Of a stretch of DNA of 64,000 nt, positions 55,881 through 64,000 are shown one piece after another. The stretch comes from Brachypterus glaber (Eukaryota; Arthropoda; Insecta; Coleoptera; Kateretidae), in assembly GCA_958510825.1 (NCBI GenBank), contig OY294044.1, forward strand, positions 84,490,895 to 84,554,894, given 5' to 3'. A program made the position numbers and the translations under genes. Numbering within the stretch: the stretch's first letter is position 1; every line of letters begins with the position of its first letter. The notes below the pieces were generated by a model, which had not been told where the DNA came from, ran no database searches, and saw nothing but the letters and a program-made list of their open reading frames with translations.

Positions 55881-55945
55881 TTTCAGATTAATCCCTGAAG
55901 ATGTCTCTAGTAGTAAGAGACGAAACGTCGGAAAGTGAAAATCCA
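55881..55945 (+). ncRNA. Hammerhead-like motif of the Penelope-like element, right copy
   Basis: CTGAAGA (55,895-55,901), one unpaired T, GTCTC/GAGAC stem II with a 9-nt loop (55,903-55,921), GAA (55,922-55,924), ACGT as a 2-bp stem III (55,925-55,928), C17 at 55,929, and stem I GGA with TCC plus TGAAA with TTTCA further out. The core is hammerhead-like, but the T between A9 and stem II departs from consensus. Penelope-like elements are known to carry minimal type I hammerheads, so the identification is likely. Activity is unknown. Confidence 0.6.
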
Positions 55946-56266
55946 TTAACACGGTCTAAACCCGAAAGTGAAAGTTCTTTATATTATTATTATTATTATC
56001 TAGTTATTTTTCCAGCGGAAATCATCTTTTAAAAGCAATAAACTTAAAAAATAATACAATACTAACACAATACTTTCGTTTGGAAAATGGGGAAAATAGG
56101 AATAAATCTTGCTTCCATATATTTTTTTAACTTCACATTAAAAACTATCGCACATAGGGGTATTTGGGCAATCTGGGCAGTCAAAATTATTTTTCAACTT
56201 AATTCGATTTAGAATGTGTTTTCATATTATAGTAAATGATAAAAAAGTAAAAAACCATTTTCATCG

Positions 56267-56990
56267 ATACCGGGTGTCCCATATAAAAGGATCAACCCTT
56301 AATAATTTTTAAACCAAATTTTAAAAAAATCCTAGGGCAGGTCGATTTTTGTTTCAAAAGTCACATTCTTTGATGATATCTCCACCACATCCCAATTATC
56401 CCTCCACCGTGTGGAGGTACCAACTTTGAAATATTAAAAGGTACTATATATTGAGTAATACCATGATTAAAGGGTATTTTAATTCTCTATTTAACGGTGG
56501 ATTGTTTTTGTAAATCGGTCCAGCCATTCTCAAGATTTTTAACCTTAATTTTTTTAAAAGTTCTCCATTATTTTTTAACAGTTTACCATTACATACTTCT
56601 TGACTTTAAAAAATATTATTCCTTGGAGAGTTTGATTTTTTTTCGAAAAGGACATCTTTTAATGTTATCCCCACCCCAACCAAAAAATAATAGGGTGCTT
56701 CGAAAACTTTAAGGATAAATATCTTGAAAATGGCTGAACCGATTTTAAAAAACAATACACCGTTGAATGGAGAATTAAAATACCTTTTAAACGAGGCATT
56801 ACTAAATATATAGTGTCACTTAGAATTTCAAAGTTGGTGCCTCCCCACTATGGTTGGTGGTGAATATATCATCAAAAGATATCCCCCTTGAAACAAAAAA
56901 AAACAAAAATCATATTGTCCGAGGATTTTTTCTAAACAAATTTAGTTTAAAAATTATTGAGGGTTGGACCTTTATATGGGAGACCGAATA
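56267..56990. mobile_element. Foldback element with GGGTGTCCCATAT end, about 0.72 kb
   Basis: CCCATATAAAAGGATCAACC (56,278) is mirrored by GGTTGGACCTTTATATGGG (56,963-56,981). Arms of about 300 bp also share TGATGATATCTCC with its complement and AAGGGTATTTTAATTCTC with its complement. Non-coding. Confidence 0.75.
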
Positions 56991-57950
56991 TATATATATA
57001 TATATATAAATATTTTTAAAAGCCCTATCTTGAACAGTCGCTACTATTCGCAACAAATTTTACGAGTTTTCTAAAGAATAAGTCTCTAGCTTTCTAATAA
57101 ATTTAAAGTCAATAGTAAATAACTTTGAAGAGTACAACTACTAGACTCAAATTTGAAAAAAAAAATACACTAAAAAATAGCACTTACTGAAAAAGTATTT
57201 TTTTAGTTAATGTAAGAGATATAGCCACAAAAAGCTACGTAAAATAGGCACACTTACCTGCTTCATCAGAATGCATGGTATTTATTTATAACTTTTTACA
57301 AAAAAAAAGAAAAATAGCTACTTGTAGGCGAAGGAGCTCAAAAAACAAAACTTGCACTTAAAATGACCACTATGTTTCGACCGATCGTAGTGGGGATAGG
57401 AATGTACGGGGAGTGGGGGATATACTGTATCTCATTTAAAAATCTCTCAACTTTATATAGGACCTTTCCTTTTCTGTTTATGCTAAAGTTTTTATTACCA
57501 ACTTTTGGCCGGCTAGATCAGTCAAATACCCGTCTGTGTCTCGCTTTTATCCGTGTCATGAAAACTAACTTTGTACGTGAAATGAATCCATGGCCTTCAT
57601 AAAAAAGTAAGATACATCATTCAAAATTTATAAACTATGTTGTAGAGTCTTTTATATTCTTGACAACACCTTAAGTGCACTAAAATTGCCTAGGTTTTTT
57701 CTTATACAATGGTTTCAGCTTTTATTATAGCGATTTTAAAAAACTATAGAATAATATATGTGTCATGTGTGAACATTTTTAATGAACTATTGTAAAAATC
57801 TATTATTATAAATCAGCTGGAAAATAAAACTATTTTATTTTAAAGTGGACCCGTAGGTTTGAGTGCTTTATCTGTTTTTTTTTTAAGTTTAAATTTTAGT
57901 ACAAAATTTTATTTGTACTTTTTCCTAGGAAATTCCTGAGTTAGTAAAAA
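56990..57950. other. Unassigned stretch
   Basis: It begins with an (AT)n microsatellite (56,990-57,008). The open frame at 57,363-57,602 has no recognisable domain. Nothing else is supported. Confidence 0.4.
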
Positions 57951-58230
57951 TACACTGCCCAGTAAAAGATCTTTCCCATTTTACACCTCCGCGCGTAAAA
58001 TGGATTTTCACGAAAACTACCCCTCGCCTCTTAGGGGGTGCAGTTAGAACTTTTTTATTATCAGATTCTCTTTCAGCAACCGTAAAAACCCAATACACCA
58101 ATTTTCACAAAAACTACCCCCCACCCCTCAGGGGGTAAAATTAGAAAAAAAATATTAAAAGATTCAGTTTTAGCGACCTCAAAAACCCCAAGATATAAAT
58201 TTTCAAGAAAACTACCCCCTGCCCCTTAGG

Positions 58231-58501
58231 GGGTTTGTTTGTTTGTTTGTTTGTTTAACCTCGTACTATTCTACTTAATTAAGCATCCCCTAAGTCCAGG
58301 ACTTGTGTGAGCTAGTAGTAGAGGGAACCACCGGCTTATACTGACTTTCGAACCAGTTTCTAGGGAGTGTCCGTTTCACTTATCGCCTTCGCCAAATTTC
58401 AATTATTAATTAACTGAAAAAGGCAAATCGGCGCCAGTGAGAATCGAACTCACGATAGTAGACTTGCTATGCATACGCGCTAGCCACTACGCTATGCTAT
58501 G
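58231..58501 (-). mobile_element. tRNA-derived SINE
   Basis: On the minus strand the head (58,501-58,432) reads AGCATAGCGTAGTGGCTAGC, with an A-box-like GTAGTGGCTAGCGCG, and later GTGAGTTCGATTCTCAC (58,437-58,453), an RNA polymerase III B box set in a T-arm-like hairpin. A tRNA-unrelated body follows, ending in a (CAAA)n tail of about six units (58,232-58,256). It interrupts a repeat unit of the foldback arm (GGGGGT before it, GGAGTAAGAATTTT after it). The head is tRNA-like, not a functional tRNA gene, because the tail and body continue it. Confidence 0.8.
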
Positions 58502-58819
58502 GAGTAAGAATTTTGTTGTTGTCAGATTCACTTTCAGCCACCTGAAAAACCCCAATATACCAATTTTCACGAAACAACCCCCGCCCCTTTGGGGTGGAGT
58601 TAGAATTTTTTTACAATCAGATTCACTTTCAGCAACCTCAAAAACCCCAATATACCAATTTTCAAGAAAACTACCCACAACCCCTCGGGGGGTGGATTTA
58701 GATTTTTTTATTATCAGATTCAATTTCAGCATCCTCGAAAACCCCAATATACCAGTTTTAATGAAAATTACCCGCCCACCCCTCAGGGGGTGAAATTAGA
58801 AAAAAATTATTATCAGATT

Positions 58820-59165
58820 TATATCTCCTCATATCATCCTTGTTTCTTTTATAAAGTCCAGGTACGGTTTCAGGGGAGTGTTCATGATCTTGTTTGGTTC
58901 CAGCGAGTCGTTCCCAAAGTACCTCCATCTTAGGCCTATTAGAGATAGACATTCACATATGAGGTGGTAGGGCTCTTCGTCCCCTTCCCCACATCTCCTG
59001 CACACGGGGCTCGTAGTCGGTCCCATTTGGTGTCGGTGCTTGTTCAGTAAGCAGTGCCCAGTTATTATACCACTTATTGCTCTCAGTTGACGCCTGGACA
59101 TGCCTAGAAGTAAGCTGGTTCTTTTCTTGGTTGGCCCCCCTAGAATGAGTTTAGAGTGCCTTATT
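58820..59165 (-). pseudogene. LINE B: C-terminal zinc-binding region fragment
   Basis: The minus-strand frame APKIRHSKLILGG, then LLLGMSRRQLRAISGIITGH and CRRCGEGDEEPYHLICECLS, ends at a TGA after LDFIKETRMI. The GH plus C-x2-C-x7-H-x3-C-like cluster is the C-terminal domain that follows RNase H in I/R1-group LINEs. It is homologous but not identical to the same domain of LINE A next to it. Only this domain is left; no 3' UTR or tail is recognisable, since foldback repeat resumes right after the stop. Confidence 0.75.
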
Positions 59166-59169
59166 TTAG

Positions 59170-60311
59170 GTGCAGTAGTAGTAGTAGTAGTAAATTTTGG
59201 GTTGGCCAAAGCCGGACAACTAGGCCATTTCTGGCCCTTTTTGTCACCCCAGGCAATCCCAGCCATTTACTAATTTGAGTCCTCCTTGAACCTGCCCGTC
59301 CTTTCAATAAAGGTCAGGATATTGGCCCAGGGGAGATCTCTTAGTTCCTCTTGGTTGAGTCTTTGAGTGTCAAAGACTTGCAACCTGATCCTGTCGTATC
59401 TGACACACTCGGCTAAGTAATGAGAGGATGTTTTATCCTCTTCGCACTCTGGGCATAGCGGACTCTCTAGAATCCGCATTGTTGCCAGGTGCTTCCTTAG
59501 CCTGCAGTGGCCCGTGAGGACCCCTAGAAGTTGTCTGAGTGCAGTTCTTCCTTTTTCCAGCACCCAGTCGGTCTTTGATTTGCTTGGGCCAGCCAGGAAG
59601 TCTCTAGCTTGCCGGTAACCGTCGACCGCTCTCCAATGCTCCTTTAGCTTGGTATAAGCCCACTCATCGAGAGCGGTCTTTACCTGCTTCCTTGTAACAC
59701 CCAATATAGGTTCCGGTGCATCTATCTAATTTTCCTGGTGTTCATTCCTCAACATTCTCCTGACCTCGTGTCTGGCAGTGGAATAAGTTACCCCACAGCA
59801 CGGTTCTGGTCCTGTGAGTACGGCTTCACTCCCCTTTCTTGCAAGATCGTCTGCCTTCTCATTACCATATATTCCTTGATGTCCTGGTACCCATATCAAA
59901 TTTACTTTGTTATGTTCAGCCAGTCTACATATCTCGCCGTGGCATTCATATACCGAGTTCCGAGCTAAAGGCATATGAATCTAATGCCTTTATTGCTGCC
60001 TGGCTTTCTGAAATAATATTTACTGTCCTATCCGTGTAGGACTCCGATACCATTTCTTGTGCGCAGACATAAATCGCATAGATTTCCGCTTGGAAAACGG
60101 TGGCCTTGGTTCCCAGGTTTAAGCTAATTTCTTTGCCCGGTTCATGGATTCCTGCTCCCTTCCCTTCCTTCATTTTGGATCTATCTGTGTACCAGGTTTC
60201 ACATTTTAATAGTTTAGGGTATAGTCCATATTTCCATGCATCCCGGCTAGGTATTTCAGCCTTTGCCGGTTGCCTGAAATCATAGACTATAGCAATCCTA
60301 TCTGTCTTCAT
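59170..60311 (-). pseudogene. LINE A: RNase H and C-terminal region with 3' UTR
   Basis: 3' part of an I/R1-group LINE polyprotein. The first piece (60,311-59,946) has CETWYTDRSK with the first RNase H Asp, FQAEIYAIYVCAQ with the Glu, and ISESQAAIKAL, where the usual Asp of SDSQAA is Glu. A frameshift near 59,955 leads into ICRLAEHNKVNLIWVPGHQG and GNEKADDLARKG (final RNase H motif). One in-frame TAG at 59,726-59,728 separates this from the C-terminal domain (GVLTGHCRLRKHLATM, CPECEEDKTSSHYLAEC), which ends at 59,270. The 3' UTR (59,269-59,187) ends in a TAC trinucleotide tail (59,172-59,187). The reverse transcriptase is missing. Shorter 3' fragments of the family lie at 39,642 and 43,060. 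Confidence 0.85.
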
Positions 60312-61734
60312 GGATAGTAAAGCGTTCTTAAGTTATCGTGCCCACATGATTTCCCGGACACACCGATCGACCGACCGACAATTTTTTTTTTGCTTGAAAT
60401 TGATTTATATCGACATAAAACGTCATAAAACGCAAAAATACGCAAAAGAAATTGAAAATTTTTGCACGAATACTAGCCCAATTTTGACTAAAACAATCCC
60501 AGCGGAGAATTTTATCTCAAGGCGTTCTAGTCACAAATTTTTCCTGACTAACCGACAGAGGGACCCACGGACAGAACAAATTTCTTTTCCTCAGATCGTA
60601 TTTTTTTTTGCATATAAAACGTCGAGAAAGTTTTCATTTTGCTTTCCCATTTTGAAAATTTTTAAAATTTCGGAAATCCTTGTACTCGTGCAAAAATTTT
60701 CAAATTTTTTTTTTGCGTATTTATGCGTTTTATGACGGTTTATGTCGATATAAATCAATTTCAAGCAAAAAAAAATCGCTCGGTGCGTCGGTCGGTTGGT
60801 CGATCGGTCGGTAGGTTGGTTGGTCGATCGGTCTGTCCGGTAAATATTTGGGCAAGATAACTTAAGAACGCTTTAGGCTAGAGACTTGAAATTTGGCATA
60901 CAGGTATGTTACCAAAAGTTCTCGTTCGGGATTGTTTTTGGTGAACATTGGGATGCGGCAAGGGGGCAAATGGGGAAAAATACATTATTTTTTACAAACA
61001 TTTGAAAATTGCTATATAGGGGTTTTTAAGGTTGCTGAAATTGAATCTGATAAAAAAACTAACTCCACCCCCGCAGGGGTGAGGGGGTAAATATTTATAA
61101 ATAATTTCAATATTTTCGTCAAAATTGGTTTTTGGGGTCGACGAATATGAATCTTATAATAATTTTTTTCTAATTCCAGATTCGTGAAAACTGGTATATT
61201 GGGGTTTTTGAGGTTTCTGAAATTTAATATGATAATAAAAACTAAAATTAAAATAATAACAAAATTATAAATTCACCCCCTGAGGGCTAGGGGGGTTGTT
61301 TTAATGAAAATTGGTATATTGGTATATTCAGGTTGCTGAAAGTGAATCTGATAATAAAAAAAATCTTAAAGTCCAAACCACCCCCTGAGAGGCAGGTGGT
61401 AGTTTTCTTGAAAATTTATATATGTATAGGGTTTTTGAGGTCGCTAAAACTGAATCGTATAATAATTTTTTTCTAATTTCACCCCCTGAGGGGTAGGGGG
61501 TAGTTTTAGTGAAAATTTGTGTATAGGGGTTTTTGAGGGTGCTGAAAGTGAATCTGATAACAAAAAAAATCTGACTTCACCACCTAAGAAGCGGAGGGTA
61601 GTTTTCGTGAAAACTGGTATATTTTTAAGGTTGCTTTTCAGTATTTCACTTCACTTTTGTGAATCTGATAATAAAAATCCATTTCACGCGCAGAGGTGAA
61701 AAATGAGAAAGCTTTTTTACTGGGCAGTGTATTT

Positions 61735-63075
61735 TTTGTTCAAAGTGATTTCAATAATGACATTTGAATTGTTAACTACCCACTTATCTGATGAGAAATG
61801 GAAATCCAATATATATTAGATCTTGATGAACTTAACATGACTACCCTTTTAAGGTCCTTGTACCTAGTACATATTTAATTCTATCACTTGTTAGAAACTT
61901 ACAATGTCATTCATTCGATTTTGTATGCTATTTTTAAAAGCTTTCTACTGGATTTTGTTTTTGAGATGCAATAGTACTAAATATCTCAATTACCAACATA
62001 ATTTTAACTGGAAATGCAAAATTTTAAAACTAATTCATTTTTCCTGATTTTACAACCATTTTTTAGACCAAACATCTATAGTATATATGCATACAATTAA
62101 GTACCTAAATTAGCCCCTGTGTTTAACTATATTTTGATCTGAATAAATTTTGCCTTTTTTCGCCCTCCTTTTTGTCCTTTAAGAGATCATTCTGGTTTAT
62201 AATTTTCAAAAAATCGATCGTTTCCTTTTACATTTTTCGAGAGTATATGTAGACTTTTTCATAACTGTTCATTAAAAAAAAAACTTAAAACGCGTTTTTC
62301 TCAAAAGTATTTGTAGACTTTTTCATAATTTTTTATTAAAAAAACTTTAAACGCGTTTTCCTCAAAACAACGTTTTTTCGGTCGGCAGCTGTGATTTCTC
62401 CGGAACCGCTGGACCGATCCTTATGAAATTTTAACCAAATAATTCTACACATGAATAGCTTCAGCGTATTCTACAACCGTATTAAAATGTTAATTTTTAC
62501 TTTTTTTTTGGCAAAAACAGTGAAAAAATACCTCATGTTTTGTTTTTTAATCTCTGCCATATTATTATTTATCGATAAATATTAATATCCAAAGAATACG
62601 CGAGAGCCACAGTCACTGAATATATTATTGATTTTTTCGTTTTAGATGAGCCGTTATCAAGATATCACAGCGTCATATCTTCTTTTAGATGAGTTAGGTT
62701 GTCTGTTATTTTTTTGTATAAAAAGTGTTTTAAAAAAAATGTTTTATGTATTTCGAGAATGTATTTATTAAGCTCAATAAATTTTAGATCAATATCTATA
62801 ATGAAACATTCTTAAAAAAAAATAACAAAAATAGCGCTTTTTTTGAGCATCTAAACCAGAATAATCCCTTAACAAAAACCGAATGTAAAAAATGTTCTTT
62901 TTTAAATAATAAGGATTTTTATGGAAGTTAAAAAATATTTAAGTTGACAGCTCTTAAAACTATTAAGTCATTTAATGTTAGCATCTTGAAAATGTAATTG
63001 GAGATAAAATAAGATGAAATTTATAAATTTTTTGTTATACTGTTAAAAAAAACTAATTTATTAATAAAACTAAAA
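61735..63075. other. Unassigned stretch with a short tandem repeat
   Basis: At 62,244-62,370 a unit of about 70 bp is duplicated (GTAGACTTTTTCATAA, AACGCGTTTT, CTCAAAA). The GC-richer TCGGTCGGCAGCTGTGAT (62,378) resembles an edge of a dispersed insect repeat. No gene. Confidence 0.4.
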
Positions 63076-63079
63076 ATTA

Positions 63080-63185
63080 ATACTGTTCGTCAGTATTTGA
63101 ATCAACACTTCCCTGATCAGTGGTTCGGGAGGAGAGGTTTCAGAGAATAGCCCCACGATCACCAGACTTTTCAGCTGGAGGTGAA
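63080..63185 (+). pseudogene. Mariner-type transposase fragment
   Basis: VRQYLNQHFPDQWFGRRGF (63,085-63,143), then after a one-base loss at about 63,145 PRSPDF. This is the block before and including the second catalytic Asp of mariner-like transposases (usual form: LN-FP-W-GR-G-WP-RSPDL). Only about 35 residues remain, with a stop or frameshift in the middle. No termini were found. Confidence 0.7.
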
Positions 63186-63189
63186 CATT

Positions 63190-63920
63190 TCCAGCATTTA
63201 CTATGATTAAATGTATGTAAATTTTCGAAATTAAAAATCCATTTTTTTGAAAACGGTTCACTTAAATATAAAAAACCGCATACCACGGTTTAGAGAATTA
63301 AAAGGGATTTCGAATGATGTATGACTCGACCCCTTTTTCCTTTTCAAATTTTAGGGGTTATTCATCCCACTGCCCGGGGGTTGGCGTGAGGATATTGCAA
63401 ATTGGAAAATTGTCCCCCTCCAAACTAAAATCACCTGTCTGAGCGTTTTTTTTTACATCTACGCTATTATCAACAAAAACCCCCATGTCAACTTTTCGTT
63501 GGGCCATCCTGTATACGAAAAAAATTACTTTTATATTACCTTATTTACAATAATAATAAATATAATTGTCCAGTATTCTGTTTCTCGAAAACAAAAGCTA
63601 GAAGAAATTGTTAGGTATGTTTTAAATGGTATTAATGTTATTTTGATAACTTTAATAATAACGTCGAACAACGACTGATTTGTGGCAGATAAATTACCCT
63701 GTATATACCCTGGATAAAATTCATAACAGACTTTATGCAAATGCATTATGTATACCTTCCAAAAGTTTAAAATGGCTTTAGTAAAAAAGTTGATGAAAAC
63801 GTTTATAGATATATTCTTATTATGCAAATTTTGCATGCATAATTACACGCGTTTAAAATATTTTTTTATTAATTTTTGCCAGAGCACAAAATAGTTATTT
63901 TTGTATGAAGAGCGCAAAAT
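63190..63920. other. Unassigned stretch
   Basis: It contains scattered mariner-like end words (GGGCCATCCTGTATAC near 63,499; ACCCTGTATATACCC near 63,696) but no paired ends. The open frame at 63,531-63,836 on the minus strand has no recognised domain. Confidence 0.4.
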
Positions 63921-63996
63921 GACTGATTTCTGCTTGATCGTGATTGCTGATCTCGGCTAGACGCCTCGATCAGCAATCATGCCAAAGCAGAAATCA
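63921..63996. repeat. Hairpin at the window end
   Basis: GATTTCTGCTTGATCGTGATTG is mirrored in part by CAATCATGCCAAAGCAGAAATC, with CTGATCTCGG at the loop. The arms are about 33 bp. It is probably a MITE that may continue beyond the window. Confidence 0.65.
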
Positions 63997-64000
63997 AATT

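Larger units (their letters stand above)
54875..55983. mobile_element. Head-to-head inverted pair of Penelope-like element 3' ends
   Basis: The left half (54,875-55,450, minus strand) and right half (55,450-55,983, plus strand) are near-identical copies of the GIY-YIG endonuclease end and terminal sequence of a Penelope-like retroelement. They meet around a 40-bp unique centre at 55,411-55,450. Differences are few (for example CSCG against CSCS, and RKLRES against RKIRES), so the structure is young. It is inserted in an ATT/TAT microsatellite. No reverse-transcriptase domain is present in either half. Inverted partial copies are a known habit of Penelope-like elements. Confidence 0.85.
54510..56075 (+). 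repeat. Tandem duplication of about 220 bp, second unit split by the Penelope pair
   Basis: GGTACTTTTATTTAATAGCA and AGATTTTTTCTCTGTATAGT at 54,513-54,590 recur at 54,742-54,822. The continuation of unit 1 (GCGGAAATCATCTTTTT, AAAGCAATAAACATAAAAAA, 54,679-54,730) recurs at 56,016-56,065. The second unit is therefore interrupted by 54,856-55,983, which lies in a TAT/ATT microsatellite. Confidence 0.7.
57951..61731. mobile_element. Large foldback element with tandem-repeat arms and nested insertions
   Basis: The left end TACACTGCCCAGTAAAA, then CACCTCCGCGCGTAAAATGG, is mirrored at 61,680-61,731 (CATTTCACGCGCAGAGGTGA to TTTTACTGGGCAGTGTA). TA lies at both edges. Each arm is built of about 80-100-bp diverged tandem units with the landmarks CCCCAATATACCAATTTTC, CCCCTCAGGGGGTG and ATTATCAGATTC. 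There are about six units left (57,960-58,810) and about seven right (61,000-61,700), in inverted order. Inner arms (60,312-60,480 and 60,690-60,870) also mirror each other around a loop. A SINE and two LINE fragments interrupt the left arm. The design resembles Drosophila Foldback or Galileo elements. No transposase was found. Confidence 0.75.

Noticed and set aside
58432..58500. Possible tRNA gene on the minus strand
   Set aside because: A and B boxes are present, but the head continues into a body with a (CAAA)n tail and lacks a clean acceptor stem. It is a SINE head.
58437..58793. 118-codon open frame on the plus strand
   Set aside because: It runs antisense through a SINE and the tandem arms of the foldback; the repeated ILENPNIP-like phrases come from the DNA repeat.

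Overview
The window is strongly AT-rich eukaryotic DNA and reads as intergenic or intronic sequence packed with transposable elements. I found no host protein-coding gene, no rRNA, no bona fide tRNA gene, no CRISPR array and no operon-like gene layout. The element mix is typical of an arthropod genome, most likely an insect: jockey/CR1-type and RNase H-bearing (I/R1-group) LINEs, a Penelope-like element, a tRNA-derived SINE, Tc1/mariner and hAT remnants, TTA-duplicating MITEs and many foldback elements. A beetle or similar insect is a guess; nothing in the window fixes the species.

Layout. 0-9 kb: a LINE 3' end split by a 1-kb terminal-inverted-repeat (TIR) insertion, several MITEs, an internally deleted Tc1 transposase and foldbacks. 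9-19 kb: TIR elements of 0.7 and 2 kb, then a tandemly repeated composite block whose first unit carries a 1.8-kb element with a matching empty site in the last unit. 19-35 kb: a decayed retroelement C-terminus at 21.7-22.6 kb, a 5.4-kb long-TIR element at 26.2-31.6 kb and two abutting foldbacks at 32.7-35.0 kb. 35-40 kb: a MITE-like element, a LINE ORF1 fragment and more foldbacks. 40.5-42.1 kb: a 354-bp tandem array in which every monomer carries a type I hammerhead ribozyme. 42-50 kb: TIR elements, decayed hammerhead copies on the minus strand, and an hAT-type element with a perfect 8-bp target duplication. 50-57 kb: MITEs, a LINE reverse transcriptase, and a head-to-head pair of Penelope-like GIY-YIG ends. 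58-61.7 kb: a large foldback element with tandem-repeat arms, carrying a nested SINE and two nested LINE fragments. The end holds a mariner transposase scrap and a hairpin.

The most interesting system is the array at 40,535-42,121. Each of five consecutive units has a complete hammerhead core (CUGANGA, a GGGC/GCCC stem II, GAA, a 3-bp stem III with A15.1-U16.1, C17, and a stem I made of exactly complementary arms). The array is bounded by a 15-bp target duplication and begins with an inverted 5' fragment, as expected for reverse transcription of multimeric RNA. This matches the architecture of metazoan retrozymes: non-coding retroelements predicted to give small self-cleaved circular RNAs. 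A Penelope-like element with an intact-looking GIY-YIG domain and its own hammerhead-like motif lies 13 kb away and belongs to a plausible class of mobilising machinery.

All calls were made by eye. Boundaries of diverged repeats are approximate unless a target duplication is given.
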